Notes: a model not told the origin generated them from the sequence alone. A stretch of 64,000 nucleotides of DNA from Pseudoalteromonas undina (GCF_000238275.3 NZ_AHCF03000003.1:2294501-2358500), one strand, 5' to 3'. Shown: positions 17,546 to 27,287, numbered from the stretch's first letter. Translations and numbers: made by a program.

Positions 17546-18727
17546 TTATAATGCTTGGTGTGGTCCAAATATTTCGTAATGAATATTCGAGCTCTGTACA
17601 CCTAAGTCAAGTAGTTGGCCTTTTACATAAGCCATAAATGAAGCTGGTCCACACAAATAAAATGCCCCTTCGCTAATAGGCAGTGATGCTTCAAGCACAG
17701 ATAAATCCATAAGACCTGTGTAATCACATCCCCCACCACCTTGATTAAACCAGGTTAAGGTTTTTAGTTGTGGATGCATAGCCGTTTGCTGAGCTAGGTA
17801 GTCTTTAAATGAATACTCAAAGCTATTTTCACACGCGTGTAAGTAACTAATCGCTTGATTAGTATTGTCGCTCAATAGCGTTTGCAGCATAGCCATCATT
17901 GGGGTTTGGCCAACACCTGCAGAAATAAGCACAACGGGGCTTGTTGCATCTTTCAAAAAGAAATCACCTGCTGGTGGGTATAGCTCTACTCGTGCGCCCT
18001 GCTCTAGTGAGTGTAAATAGTTAGACACCACGCCAGGCTGTGGTTGGCACTCTTTTTTAACGCTAATACGATAGTTTTTAGCATTGCTCTTTTGCGAAAT
18101 AGAATACTGGCGGATCTCTTCATATTCTGCCCCCTCAGGCTTAACTTTAATGCCAAGATATTGTCCTGGCTTGTGGGAAATAACAGCTTTGCCGTCTAAA
18201 GGTGTGAGGATAAAGCTGGTTACAAATTCAGACTCAACATGTTTATGAGTAATTTCAAACTTCCGTGTACCTACCCAGCCACCATGATTATTTTTACTGT
18301 GTGCATACAACGCTGCTTCTTCGGTAATACAAATATAAGCCAGTAGGTTATAAGCTTCTCGCCATGCGTATTCAACATCAGCTGTAAACTGATCAGGAAT
18401 AAGCTCTTTAAGTGTGCCGATCAAATGCGCCCCTACAATAGGGTAGTGTTCGGGTAAAATATTCAAGCTGGTATGCTTATGGTTAATTCTAGCTAATGCC
18501 TCTTTTAACACGGCTAAATTATCAATATTTTGCGCATACGCAGCCAAGGCATTAAATAATGCAAATTGCTGACGACCCGTTTCTTGGTTGGTCATATTAA
18601 AAATATGTTTAAGTTCCGGGTTATGGCTAAACATGCGCTTATAAAAATGATCGGTGACGGCTGTACCCGCTTCTGCAAGTAATGGAGCTGTACTTTTTAC
18701 AATCTCAATAGTTTTTTCAGATAACAT
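17546..18727 (-). CDS. hmp: Flavohemoglobin / nitric oxide dioxygenase
   Basis: A 393-residue flavohemoprotein that oxidises NO to nitrate with O2 and NAD(P)H. The globin domain (1-140) includes LNILPEHYPIVGAHL with the proximal His and PLLAEAGTAVTDHFYKRMF. A ferredoxin-reductase FAD domain (150-255; RQYSIS) and NAD domain (265-393; LISAGVGQTPMMAML, FYLCGPASFMAYV) follow. It lies 20 bp after nnrS in the same direction, so it is probably co-transcribed from the promoter next to norR. Confidence 0.96.
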   Translation of the reverse strand: MLSEKTIEIVKSTAPLLAEAGTAVTDHFYKRMFSHNPELKHIFNMTNQETGRQQFALFNALAAYAQNIDNLAVLKEALARINHKHTSLNILPEHYPIVGAHLIGTLKELIPDQFTADVEYAWREAYNLLAYICITEEAALYAHSKNNHGGWVGTRKFEITHKHVESEFVTSFILTPLDGKAVISHKPGQYLGIKVKPEGAEYEEIRQYSISQKSNAKNYRISVKKECQPQPGVVSNYLHSLEQGARVELYPPAGDFFLKDATSPVVLISAGVGQTPMMAMLQTLLSDNTNQAISYLHACENSFEYSFKDYLAQQTAMHPQLKTLTWFNQGGGGCDYTGLMDLSVLEASLPISEGAFYLCGPASFMAYVKGQLLDLGVQSSNIHYEIFGPHQAL

Positions 18728-18747
18728 TTTGGTTTCCTATGGGTGAA

Positions 18748-19980
18748 CTAACCACGACGCCCATCAACACGACGCCGCGTTAATATAGGAGTGCAGTGAA
18801 TTAAAAATAATAAAAAGGCCAGTAACCAAAGCACAGCACTGATCTGCCAAGCTAGGTGTGGCCCAATAAAAGACGGGAGAAAAGCACGAATAATTGCGGC
18901 ACTAAACACCAATGCAAATGCAAGATTCATAAAACCAGGAATACTAAGTGAGCGACCGGTATGTCCTAGTGATACCCGTGTCATCATGGCTAAAATCATC
19001 ATGCCGATACTACCAATAGTGATAAAATGCAGAGCATCTTTAAACAGTATTGCACTGCTATAAAAACTTATTGCCACTAACATTAAACCTATACCTAAAG
19101 CTAAATACGCAAAGTGTAACGACCATAATAATGGGACTTTTAGGACTTGCTTGTTCCACCAGCAAACACCGCGAACTAAATGCAAAAACGCTGCACTCAT
19201 CACAACTAGTGCCGGGTTAATTACAGTGAAAAATAATTTACTAATAAAAAATAATGCTATCGCCAATACCGATAAGTATAAAATAGCTTTATCTATGTTT
19301 GGTGTGCGTACCTGCTTAGATAAGCCCAGCCCTTTGGCAGTAAAAAAGGGTAATACACGCCCAGCTACAACTCCTACCAACAAGCTTATAACCAGTACTG
19401 CGGTATCAACCATTGCAAGCGCTAGCTGCGTTTGGTTTTTTAGCACTAGTATTAAATACAACATATTGAGCGTACATAAAAATGAAAGAATAAATAAAAA
19501 CAAGTAGTTGCGTTTACTGCTCGCTTTTATCAACATGCTGGCTAACACTATAATTACCGAGAGCCACCAAACAACTTGTAAAATCAGTACCGCATAAACA
19601 TTAAACTGAGCAATGCTAGGCACAACTACAAAAAAACTAAGCCGTGCACTAAGCCATATTAGGCTAAGCCACATCAATGGTTTACCGTTAATACTTGCAA
19701 CACCGGTCCATGTTTGTGCTGCAGTAAGTAAAAAGCCAGCCACAACCACGCCCGCAAAACCAAATAACATTTCATGTGCATGCCACAAATTAGCAGGCAT
19801 AACTAAATACCACTGTGCATCGCCACTTAAAATAAGTAACCAATAACCCACAGACAAACACGCTAGTGATCCACCAGCTAAAAAAAAGGGTCTAAATGCC
19901 AACATCCATAATGACCATTGTGATACCTGATGAAATGCGACCTGCGCTGGCATAGGTTCGGCTAAGTTTATGGGCTTCAT
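18748..19980 (-). CDS. nnrS: NnrS family heme-copper membrane protein (nitrosative stress)
   Basis: A 410-residue polytopic protein with about twelve helices. NnrS landmarks are LAFRPFFLAGGS, LWHAHEMLFGFAGVVVAGFLLTAAQTWTG, AGRVLPFFTAKGL, and HFITIGSIGMMILAMMTRVSLGHTGR. NnrS proteins protect cells from NO-derived stress. The start ATG overlaps the upstream small gene as TAATG and has a full AGGAGGTG ribosome site. It lies between that gene and hmp, forming an NO-detoxification operon. Confidence 0.93.
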   Translation of the reverse strand: MKPINLAEPMPAQVAFHQVSQWSLWMLAFRPFFLAGGSLACLSVGYWLLILSGDAQWYLVMPANLWHAHEMLFGFAGVVVAGFLLTAAQTWTGVASINGKPLMWLSLIWLSARLSFFVVVPSIAQFNVYAVLILQVVWWLSVIIVLASMLIKASSKRNYLFLFILSFLCTLNMLYLILVLKNQTQLALAMVDTAVLVISLLVGVVAGRVLPFFTAKGLGLSKQVRTPNIDKAILYLSVLAIALFFISKLFFTVINPALVVMSAAFLHLVRGVCWWNKQVLKVPLLWSLHFAYLALGIGLMLVAISFYSSAILFKDALHFITIGSIGMMILAMMTRVSLGHTGRSLSIPGFMNLAFALVFSAAIIRAFLPSFIGPHLAWQISAVLWLLAFLLFLIHCTPILTRRRVDGRRG

Positions 19981-20249
19981 TAGCGCACCTCCTGTCCCAG
20001 CCCATGCTGTGCCACACAGCGCAGTACGTAACTCACTTTGAGAATAGCCGCGAGAACAATCGTGCTAATGTGTGCAAAAATTTGTACCGGTATAGAAAAG
20101 TAGCCCGCATAGGGATAACTTATTAACAGCGTAATCAACACCCCCAATACGCTAATACATAGCATCTTATTTGCATGAGATAGCACACGGTAATACAAAG
20201 AATTAGACTTCACTGAATAATTAACCTGTCCTAAAAAAATACTGCTCAT
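19980..20249 (-). CDS. Small membrane protein, first gene of the NO-detoxification operon
   Basis: An 89-residue protein from ATG at 20249 with GGAG at a good distance. It has two hydrophobic segments (about 30-48 and 54-75) and a basic C-terminal end. I do not recognise a named family. It is overlapped by nnrS (TAATG) and sits just downstream of a sigma54-like promoter, so it is part of the NO response (inference). A longer frame back to 20381 would run through that promoter and is unlikely. Confidence 0.7.
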   Translation of the reverse strand: MSSIFLGQVNYSVKSNSLYYRVLSHANKMLCISVLGVLITLLISYPYAGYFSIPVQIFAHISTIVLAAILKVSYVLRCVAQHGLGQEVR

Positions 20250-20284
20250 AACAACTCCAATAACTGCTTTCGTTATTTTGTTAT

Positions 20285-20300
20285 TACACAGACCATGCCA
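20285..20300 (-). promoter_or_regulatory. Sigma54-type promoter for the nnrS-hmp operon
   Basis: On the minus strand: TGGCATG-GTCT-GTGTA, close to TGGCACG-N4-TTGCA. The -24 box is strong and the -12 box has GT for GC, with correct 10-base spacing. The predicted start would leave about a 25-nt leader before the ATG at 20249. A sigma54-dependent activator gene (norR) is divergent next door. Confidence 0.55.
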
Positions 20301-20354
20301 ATTAAATAAAACCCTTAAATTCAACGCGTTATTTAATTTCACTTTACAAAAAGA

Positions 20355-20408
20355 GTCTTTATGACCTACTATAAAAACCAATTAAATACACTAACAGGTC
20401 ATTTTGAC
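20355..20408. promoter_or_regulatory. Two NorR-type enhancer sites (GT-N7-AC)
   Basis: Site 1 at 20355-20365 reads GTCTTTATGAC and site 2 at 20398-20408 reads GTCATTTTGAC. Both fit GTC-N-TT-N-TGAC and the GT-N7-AC core known for NorR; their centres are 43 bp apart. They lie 55-110 bp upstream of the sigma54-like promoter, a usual distance for an enhancer-binding activator. Site 2 abuts the norR start codon, suggesting autoregulation. Confidence 0.6.
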
Positions 20409-21974
20409 ATGAACCAGCAATTCAACCTGACTCAAGTTGCCTTGGAGCTTGCACAAAGCACCTTACATGCCCACAGTTTTGAGCAGCTCTTAGCCACGGT
20501 TGAACGTGTTATTCCAAGTGATGCAAGCGCCTTGTTAATTCGCCAAGGCGAGCAATTAAAGCCTTTAGCGATTAAAGGTTTAATGCCTGATAGCTTAGGC
20601 AGGCGCTTTAACATTGCAGAGCATCCTCGCCTTGATGCTATTTGTAATCACCGCTTGGCACTGCAATTTGCACATGACTGCCCGCTCCCAGACCCATATG
20701 ACGGCTTACTACTAGCTAAAACGGGTGATATTCCAGTGCATGCCTGCTTAGGGTTACCGCTTTATGATAAAGATTCGCTGCTTGGTATTTTGACCTTTGA
20801 TAGCCTAAACGCTGATGCGTTTGACGGCATTACCGCTGATACGCTTAATACCTTACAAACCTTGTGCAGTGCGCACTTTAAAACAGCCCTAGAGCTTGCC
20901 CATTACAAACAACATGCCCAGCACTCAAGTGAATTAGTACAAGCGTTAAACCGTGAGGCGCTCAAGCGAGATGGTGGTGAAATTATTGGCCAAAGCCCAG
21001 TAATACAAACCCTTAAAAACGAAATAAAGCTGGTTGCAGCCTCTAATTTTAGTGTATTAATTTTAGGTGATACTGGGGTCGGCAAAGAGTTGGTGGCGCG
21101 TAATATTCACTTGCATTCAGCACGCAAAGATCAGCCATTGATCCATTTAAATTGTGCATCACTGCCTGAAAACCTCGCCGAAAGTGAATTTTTTGGCCAT
21201 GCAAAAGGCGCCTTTACGGGGGCACAAAATGCTCGTCAAGGTAAGTTTCAATTAGCCGATGGCGGTACCTTATTTTTGGATGAAATAGGCGAGCTACCAC
21301 TGGCAATGCAAAGTAAATTATTACGGGTACTGCAAAGTGGTGAAGTACAAACCGTTGGTGAAGATGAACTTAAATATGTTGATGTTAGAGTGATTGCAGC
21401 CACTAACCGTGATTTGAAACACGAAGTAGAACAGGGGCGATTTCGCGCCGACTTATATCACCGCCTAAGTGTGTACCCGTTAAGCGTGGCGCCGTTAAAA
21501 GCCCGTGATGAAGATGTTATTTTATTAGCCGGTTATTTTTTGGAAAAAACAGCTCGTAAGCTTGCGATTAAACAGCTAAAACTCAGCATTGAAACGCAAT
21601 TACTGCTAAAAAAATATGACTGGCCTGGCAATGTAAGAGAGCTGGAACATGTTATTAATCGAGCCGCATTAAAAGCTAAACAGCATCAATGGCAGCAACC
21701 AATTATTACTATTGAGCCAGAGCATTGCGAGCTAAATTTAAGCGCTGTTAACACCTTAGCTCTTGAACACTCAAACCAGCTTGCAACCACACCTTTAACA
21801 AACAACATTTCGTTAAAACAAGCCACCGATACTTACACTCAACAGCTTATTATACAGCAACTTAAACAACATAATTATAACTGGGCAAGCACAGCGCGTA
21901 GTTTACAGGTCGACCGCGCTAACTTAACGCGGCTAGCTAAGCGCTTGGGTATTTCTATAAAAAAATCGTTGTAG
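20409..21974 (+). CDS. norR: NO-responsive sigma54 activator NorR
   Basis: A 521-residue enhancer-binding protein. The N-terminal GAF domain (about 10-170) resembles E. coli NorR closely (DASALLIRQ, GRRFNIAEHPRLDAI, LPDPYDGL, VHACLGLPLY) and senses NO through a non-heme iron. The AAA+ domain has Walker A GDTGVGKE, the sigma54 loop GAFTGA, Walker B GGTLFLDEIGEL and the R-finger region. A C-terminal Fis-type HTH ends in DRANLTRLAKRLGI. I chose ATG at 20409, which matches the E. coli N terminus; ATG at 20361 has a better ribosome site but runs through the enhancer sites. Confidence 0.92.
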   Translation: MNQQFNLTQVALELAQSTLHAHSFEQLLATVERVIPSDASALLIRQGEQLKPLAIKGLMPDSLGRRFNIAEHPRLDAICNHRLALQFAHDCPLPDPYDGLLLAKTGDIPVHACLGLPLYDKDSLLGILTFDSLNADAFDGITADTLNTLQTLCSAHFKTALELAHYKQHAQHSSELVQALNREALKRDGGEIIGQSPVIQTLKNEIKLVAASNFSVLILGDTGVGKELVARNIHLHSARKDQPLIHLNCASLPENLAESEFFGHAKGAFTGAQNARQGKFQLADGGTLFLDEIGELPLAMQSKLLRVLQSGEVQTVGEDELKYVDVRVIAATNRDLKHEVEQGRFRADLYHRLSVYPLSVAPLKARDEDVILLAGYFLEKTARKLAIKQLKLSIETQLLLKKYDWPGNVRELEHVINRAALKAKQHQWQQPIITIEPEHCELNLSAVNTLALEHSNQLATTPLTNNISLKQATDTYTQQLIIQQLKQHNYNWASTARSLQVDRANLTRLAKRLGISIKKSL

Positions 21975-21979
21975 CTTTT

Positions 21980-22876
21980 TTAACTTAATTTACGCTGCTT
22001 AAAATAGGTTTTTAATAACTGACTAAACGCTTGCACTTTCGCAGTACGATGCACTAAATGATGCGTCACTAACCATAAGTCAGTAGGCCAACTAAGTTCG
22101 TTAGGTAATACAGGCACTAAATCAGAGTATTGCGCTGCAACATCATGTTGTAATCCGCCAATCCCTAGCCCCTTAACGATGGCGCGAGTAGCCTCTGAGG
22201 TTTCTGATACTCTAAGTTTAACTTGCGACGAGGGAATATTTTCATCAACCCACGAAAAATATGGCACTTTGCCATTATACCCAGCCACACCCGATACAAA
22301 ATTATGCACCGATAGTTGTGCTAACGTTTGTGGCAAGCCATAACGACTAATGTAATGTTTTGAGGCATAAAATCCTGACGAGAGTGCCGCCAAGTGCTGC
22401 GCAATATAATCACCTTCATCCGGTCTAGGGCCTGCTCTTACAGCGATATGTGCTTGGCCATGGTCTAAACGCAAACGCTTTTGATCCATAATCACTTGTA
22501 ATTGCACTTGCGGATGCAAGGTTTGAAACTGCTCGCATACCTCACTTAATACATCTATAAAACCACTCACAGTGGTGAGTAACAAACTACCTTGTAAGGT
22601 ACTATCTGCTGCAATTATGTCACTGTGTAAACGCTCTAGCTCACCGTTAATTGCTTGTGCTGTGGTAAATAACTTAGCGCCAATCTCTGTGACTTTGTAG
22701 CCACGAGCATGGCGGTGGAATAATCGCGCATTTAAGCTTTTTTCTAAGTTATTAATTCGTCTGAGCACCGTACTGTGATGAACATCTAGCGCTTCGGCTG
22801 CTGCAGTTAAAGTACCTAACCGCGCCACCTCAAAAGCAACCTTAAGATCTTGCCAATCATCAAATTGAATTGCCAT
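21980..22876 (-). CDS. LysR-family transcriptional regulator
   Basis: A 298-residue LTTR. The HTH is LKVAFEVARLGTLTAAAEALDVHHSTVLRRINNLEKSL, with an unusual His pair (VHHSTVLRR) typical of one YafC/DsdC-like branch. The co-inducer domain spans about 90-295. It starts at ATG 22876. It is divergent from the FMN reductase (117-bp gap), so that gene is its likely target (inference). It converges on norR with 5 bp between stops. Confidence 0.88.
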   Translation of the reverse strand: MAIQFDDWQDLKVAFEVARLGTLTAAAEALDVHHSTVLRRINNLEKSLNARLFHRHARGYKVTEIGAKLFTTAQAINGELERLHSDIIAADSTLQGSLLLTTVSGFIDVLSEVCEQFQTLHPQVQLQVIMDQKRLRLDHGQAHIAVRAGPRPDEGDYIAQHLAALSSGFYASKHYISRYGLPQTLAQLSVHNFVSGVAGYNGKVPYFSWVDENIPSSQVKLRVSETSEATRAIVKGLGIGGLQHDVAAQYSDLVPVLPNELSWPTDLWLVTHHLVHRTAKVQAFSQLLKTYFKQRKLS

Positions 22877-22993
22877 GGTAACCACTCTTCAAGCTGTGCA
22901 TATATGCACACAAGTTTTGCGTTTATTTGGCTTTTCTGCAAGTAATTATTTGTTAAAGTCACACCTATAGATAATCAGCATCAGGATCAACTC

Positions 22994-23560
22994 ATGACTA
23001 CACCAAAAATTATTGCCCTAGCAGGTAGCTTACGTACAGACAGCTTCCATCAAAAACTTATTAATGAAGCTGCACGTTTTGCACTAGAAAGTGGCGCTGA
23101 AGTGGAAGTGATTAAACTTGCAGACTTAGCCATACCAATGTTTGATGAAGATTTAGAAGCACAAGGCACACCAGCCGGCGTACAACAATTAAAGGACAAA
23201 CTGCGCACAGCCGATGGTATTTTACTGGCCAGCCCAGAATATAATGGTTCTATTACCGCGGTGTTAAAAAATGCCATTGATTGGGCATCGCGCACCGAAC
23301 AAGGCGCAGAGCCTGCATTTGCAAATAAAGTAACCGCATTATATGCAGCATCACCAGGTGGACTTGGCGGCTTACGTGGCTTAAATCACGTGCGTGATAT
23401 TTTATCTGGCATTGGCAGTTTAGTATTAGCCAATCAATTAGCTGTACCGGCTATTCATACTTTGTTAGACGAAAACGGCCGTATTAACGACCCTGCTACC
23501 GCTGAAAAAGTAGCCGGCCTTGCGCAGCAGTTGGTTAGCGTAGCAAGTAAACTAAAATAA
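22994..23560 (+). CDS. NADPH-dependent FMN reductase / quinone reductase
   Basis: A 188-residue flavodoxin-like protein. ALAGSLRTDSFHQKLI binds the FMN phosphate, LLASPEYNGSITAVLKNAIDWASR is the family signature, and SPGGLGGLRGL follows. It is similar to ChrR/YieF-type quinone and chromate reductases. Probably regulated by the divergent LysR gene. No fault seen. Confidence 0.9.
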   Translation: MTTPKIIALAGSLRTDSFHQKLINEAARFALESGAEVEVIKLADLAIPMFDEDLEAQGTPAGVQQLKDKLRTADGILLASPEYNGSITAVLKNAIDWASRTEQGAEPAFANKVTALYAASPGGLGGLRGLNHVRDILSGIGSLVLANQLAVPAIHTLLDENGRINDPATAEKVAGLAQQLVSVASKLK

Positions 23561-23567
23561 ACATTCG

Positions 23568-24014
23568 CTACAACTTTGTTGCTGCAAGCTTTGCAGCAAT
23601 AAAGTCTTCATGGGTAACGTACAATAGGTTTGCAACACGACGAATAACGTATTCTTCTTGTGGATCAAGTTCACCATCTGAGTATGCTAATCGCCAGAGT
23701 AGTTCAACTATTTCAATGCGCTGCTGTGCACTACATTGATTATTAATTTGCTTTGAAAATTGAAAATAATCAATGGCGTCATCTAAGCTCGAACTTGCTT
23801 GTTCGGTTAACTCATCTACTGCTTCATCAGTTAAATCAAAATACTTTTTTAATGTCAGACTTAGCGTTTGTTGCTCATCTGCCTGTAAATCGTTATCCGC
23901 TCGCATTACCTCAATTAATAACGCGGCAACCGCTGTTTTTAAATCATGTTGTTCAATATCATAATCTTGCTGATCAATACTCGAAAAAAGCTGTTTAATT
24001 TGCTTGAACATCAC
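23568..24014 (-). CDS. TerB-family (tellurite resistance B-like) protein
   Basis: A 148-residue all-helical acidic protein. Two TerB-type repeats can be seen: LKTAVAALLIEVMRADNDLQADEQQTLSLTLKKYF and IEIVELLWRLAYSDGELDPQEEYVIRRVANLL, each with an acidic DG/ND loop (D-x-D-L/E-x-x-E) likely to bind metal. It is not in a ter operon, so a tellurite role should not be assumed. Convergent with the reductase. Confidence 0.85.
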   Translation of the reverse strand: MMFKQIKQLFSSIDQQDYDIEQHDLKTAVAALLIEVMRADNDLQADEQQTLSLTLKKYFDLTDEAVDELTEQASSSLDDAIDYFQFSKQINNQCSAQQRIEIVELLWRLAYSDGELDPQEEYVIRRVANLLYVTHEDFIAAKLAATKL

Positions 24015-24106
24015 ATTTCCCCTTTTTGGGTGTTAGACTTATATCATAACGGGTGTAATAGATATGCTGATCACACTACCCAAAATCAAGATGGAGTTAA
24101 AGGTTT

Positions 24107-24487
24107 ATGAGCAGAAAAGCAAATCATTATATATATGGAAGTATTAGCTGGGTATTTTTAACAGCGTGTTCGAATGTGTCGGCAGAACAAACTGAAATGC
24201 AGCGACTCTATGACTTTGATGAAAAGGTGCATTACAAGCAAACTCAAATAGACACTAACAATTACCACTTAGAAATACAGTCTGATGACTACCCACATTT
24301 TAGAAACCAAAGTGTGTTTTTATTGCGCCACGCAAACCGTTTATGTCGCGATAACCCTTTCATGTTAAAGGTAACTGAAGGCGTGCAAGAGTATGAGCGC
24401 TTTCCAACTAAACCACGCGCTTATCAGCCACCACTGAGTGTATTTGTGCAGTGTGAAATGCCTGCAGAAAAAACCTCAAAGAAATAA
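24107..24487 (+). CDS. Small predicted lipoprotein, function unknown
   Basis: A 126-residue protein with a short N-terminal hydrophobic stretch ending in a FLTAC lipobox (Cys21), then a polar domain with two further cysteines (HANRLCRDNPF and VFVQCEMPA) that may pair. A conserved-looking HFRNQSVFLLRHANRLC segment is its most distinctive part. I do not recognise the family. A terminator follows at 24507. Confidence 0.65.
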   Translation: MSRKANHYIYGSISWVFLTACSNVSAEQTEMQRLYDFDEKVHYKQTQIDTNNYHLEIQSDDYPHFRNQSVFLLRHANRLCRDNPFMLKVTEGVQEYERFPTKPRAYQPPLSVFVQCEMPAEKTSKK

Positions 24488-24506
24488 CACCTCGTTATGC
24501 TTCCAT

Positions 24507-24540
24507 AAAACCACTGAGCGTTAAAACAGCCAGTGGTTTT
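24507..24540. terminator. Bidirectional terminator between two convergent genes
   Basis: AAAACCACTG ... CAGTGGTTTT perfect 10-bp stem with a 14-base loop, flanked by A/T runs on both sides. It serves the plus-strand lipoprotein gene and the minus-strand secreted protein gene. Confidence 0.7.
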
Positions 24541-24554
24541 AATATAAAAAAAGA

Positions 24555-25151
24555 TTAGTTAACACCATATCCCCATGGTGCAGCCGGTGGTGTGATAGGC
24601 TTAGTTAAATCAAAGTCAACGCGGAATTCGCGACCTTGGCGAATGAGTCGGTAAGTGAACTTTTCAGGGTAAATATACATTTGCCATGTATTGCCAACCG
24701 ATTGTGGTATACCTTGGCTAACAAATAACTCTTTTGAATACTGATCAGCAGGGAATGACTGCATGTTAGCAAAACCCGCATCAAGCGTATGGCCACCATA
24801 CATAGTTGATACATCATCAGTACCATCTTTATGGCGGTGATCGTGCTTTAGGCTCAACCCACTGCCTGTTTTTGTGATGATCCACGTACGTGAGGCATCA
24901 TCACCCACATGAAACGGCACTTGTAGCTCACGTTCATTACACTTACGCACATGCATAACTAATTTTTTATCGGCAAATGAACTCGGCCCTGTGGCATTAT
25001 CAACCGTTACTTTACCTTCAAAAGCTTTACCACAATGGGCAGCAATATTATCAAAAAAGCCATCATGGCTTGGAATTGATACTAAAGGCGCTGGGCGTGC
25101 TATTGCAGCGGTTGATGCAAGCATTAGTGCTGCAGCTGTTAATAATTTCAT
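24555..25151 (-). CDS. Exported protein of unknown function (198 aa)
   Basis: A cleavable signal peptide (MKLLTAAALMLASTAAIA) is followed by a domain with two cysteines (AAHCGKAFEG and VRKCNEREL) and a His/Asp-rich centre (LKHDHRHKDGTDDVSTMYGG). It ends in FRVDFDLTKPITPPAAPWG. The pattern fits a periplasmic beta-rich protein. I believe relatives occur as hypothetical proteins in marine bacteria, but no function is known to me. It stands alone. Confidence 0.7.
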   Translation of the reverse strand: MKLLTAAALMLASTAAIARPAPLVSIPSHDGFFDNIAAHCGKAFEGKVTVDNATGPSSFADKKLVMHVRKCNERELQVPFHVGDDASRTWIITKTGSGLSLKHDHRHKDGTDDVSTMYGGHTLDAGFANMQSFPADQYSKELFVSQGIPQSVGNTWQMYIYPEKFTYRLIRQGREFRVDFDLTKPITPPAAPWGYGVN

Positions 25152-25237
25152 AATGTATCCCTAAACATGTAAAAAATTAGCTTAGCGTTTAAACAAACAC
25201 AAAGACAGTAATCACGATGAACAGCATCTGACAGCAA

Positions 25238-25263
25238 TAAAAAACGCGGCTTATGCCGCGTTT
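25238..25263 (-). terminator. Terminator of the leuABCD operon
   Basis: On the minus strand AAACGCGGC-ATAA-GCCGCG followed by TTTTTT, 25 bp after the leuD stop. A classic strong hairpin. Confidence 0.85.
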
Positions 25264-25287
25264 CATTATTTAATAACTTTTAAGCTA

Positions 25288-25887
25288 CTATTGCCAAGGA
25301 CGCTCAGCGGCAAGTTTTGCTTCAAACGCATCAATTTGCGGATTTAGGGTCTCGGTTACACCGATAAAGTCTAAGCCACTTAATAAACGCTCTTTCACGT
25401 CTTTGCGAATATCAAAGCTGATTGGCGCAAATTTATTGCTGCGCAATTGCTGGTTTTCTAAATCCACATCAATGTGAATATTGTCATGCTGCTCACTTAA
25501 CACAAATAAGTCTTCTAATATTTGCGCTGGCAATGCAATAGCAAGCATTTGGTTATTACCACAGTTATTAAAGAAAATATCAGCAAAGCTTTCAGCCAAA
25601 ATCACTTCAAAACCATATTGTTTAAGCGCCCATGGTGCGTGCTCGCGTGATGAGCCACAGCCAAAATTATCGCGCGTTAATAATATTTGCGCACCTTGGT
25701 AACAAGGACGATTTAAAATAAATTCAGGGTTTGGCTCGCCATTATCTAAATAACGCCAATCGTAAAATAGCGCAGCATCAAATCCATCACGGCTGGTTGA
25801 AGTTAAAAACTGCTTAGGAATAATTTGGTCGGTATCGACATTGTTTTTATCAAGTGGGGCCATTAAGCCGCTAAAATAAATGCTCAT
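25288..25887 (-). CDS. leuD: 3-isopropylmalate dehydratase small subunit
   Basis: A 199-residue LeuD, partner of LeuC in isomerising 2- to 3-isopropylmalate. Signatures: NVDTDQIIPKQFL near the N terminus and the aconitase swivel motif DNFGCGSSREHAPWAL. Overlaps the leuC stop by one base (TAATG coupling). Last gene of the operon. Confidence 0.97.
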   Translation of the reverse strand: MSIYFSGLMAPLDKNNVDTDQIIPKQFLTSTSRDGFDAALFYDWRYLDNGEPNPEFILNRPCYQGAQILLTRDNFGCGSSREHAPWALKQYGFEVILAESFADIFFNNCGNNQMLAIALPAQILEDLFVLSEQHDNIHIDVDLENQQLRSNKFAPISFDIRKDVKERLLSGLDFIGVTETLNPQIDAFEAKLAAERPWQ

Positions 25888-27287
25888 TAGGCTTCTCCTC
25901 TAATATCAACAAAGTGGCCATGTATTGCTGCTGCTGCCGCCATTGCAGGACTCACTAAGTGTGTACGCCCGCCTCGCCCTTGGCGTCCTTCAAAATTACG
26001 GTTAGATGTAGATGCACAGCGTTTACCTGCGCCTAAACGGTCGTCATTCATTGCTAAACACATAGAACAACCCGGCTCACGCCATTCAAACCCTGCAGCT
26101 TTAAATATGTCGGCAAGGCCTTCATCTTCTGCTTGCTGTTTAACCAAACCTGAGCCCGGAACAATTAATGCCTCAACGCCAGCAACCACTTGCTTGCCTT
26201 CAACAATTTTTGCTGCGGCGCGTAAATCTTCAATGCGGCTGTTGGTACATGAGCCAATAAATACTGTATCTACTTTGGCAGTTGATAACTTATCGCCCGC
26301 TTTTAAACCCATGTATTTAAGTGCACTACGAATAGCATCAGCTTTAATTAAATCGGTTTCTTTTTCTGGATCTGGAATACATTCGTCAACGCCAATCACT
26401 TGCTCTGGGTTAGTCCCCCAGGTGATCTGTGGTTGAATATTAACGGCATCTAACTCTACCTCTAAGTCAAAGGTTGCGCCATCATCAGTTTTTAAGGTTT
26501 CCCAGTAGGCAACTGCAGCGTCAAAGTCAGCGCCTTTTGGTGCAAATGGGCGCCCTTTTAAGTACTCGTAAGTGATTTTATCTGGGGCAATTAAACCTGC
26601 CTTGGCACCCATTTCAATACTCATGTTACACAACGTCATGCGCGCTTCCATCGAAAGCGCCTCTATGCCTTCGCCACAAAATTCAGCCACATAACCCGTA
26701 CCACCAGCAGTGCCTAGTTTACCTATAACCGCCATAATTAAATCTTTAGCAGTTACTGTTGGGCGTAACACACCGTTAATTTGAATTTTTAACGACTTAG
26801 CCTTTTTTTGCTGTAGCGTTTGCGTAGCTAATACGTGCTCAACTTCTGAAGTTCCAATACCATGGGCAAGCGCTCCAAACGCGCCATGGGTTGAGGTATG
26901 GCTATCGCCGCATACTATGGTGGTGCCTGGCAAAGTAATCCCTTGCTCTGGGCCAATCACATGCACTATACCTTGGTTTACTGAATTTAAGTCGTACAGC
27001 AAAATGCCAAACTCTTTGCAGTTTGCATCCAGTGCCATTAGTTGATTTTTAGAGACTTCGCTGGCTGCATCTAATGAACGGCTTTTAGTTGAAACATTAT
27101 GATCCATGGTGGCAATAGTTTTTTCTGGACAGCGCACTTTACGATTTTTTTCACGTAAACCTGCAAATGCTTGTGGCGACGTCACTTCATGTACTAAATG
27201 ACGGTCAATATAAAGTAAATCGGTTTGCTCGTTGATGCTGGCAACCGTGTGTGCTTGCCAAATTTTATTGTATAAAGTTTGAGCCAC
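25887..27287 (-). CDS. leuC: 3-isopropylmalate dehydratase large subunit
   Basis: A 466-residue aconitase-family subunit carrying a [4Fe-4S] cluster. The cluster cysteines are in [13 protein letters not shown] and [41 protein letters not shown] is the substrate loop. It starts with GTG at 27287. It follows leuB after a 56-bp gap that contains a stable hairpin. Confidence 0.97.
   Translation of the reverse strand: MAQTLYNKIWQAHTVASINEQTDLLYIDRHLVHEVTSPQAFAGLREKNRKVRCPEKTIATMDHNVSTKSRSLDAASEVSKNQLMALDANCKEFGILLYDLNSVNQGIVHVIGPEQGITLPGTTIVCGDSHTSTHGAFGALAHGIGTSEVEHVLATQTLQQKKAKSLKIQINGVLRPTVTAKDLIMAVIGKLGTAGGTGYVAEFCGEGIEALSMEARMTLCNMSIEMGAKAGLIAPDKITYEYLKGRPFAPKGADFDAAVAYWETLKTDDGATFDLEVELDAVNIQPQITWGTNPEQVIGVDECIPDPEKETDLIKADAIRSALKYMGLKAGDKLSTAKVDTVFIGSCTNSRIEDLRAAAKIVEGKQVVAGVEALIVPGSGLVKQQAEDEGLADIFKAAGFEWREPGCSMCLAMNDDRLGAGKRCASTSNRNFEGRQGRGGRTHLVSPAMAAAAAIHGHFVDIRGEA

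Noticed and set aside
23568..24014. A tellurite-resistance operon
   Set aside because: Only a TerB-like protein is present; no terC, terD or terA genes are near, so a tellurite role is not supported.
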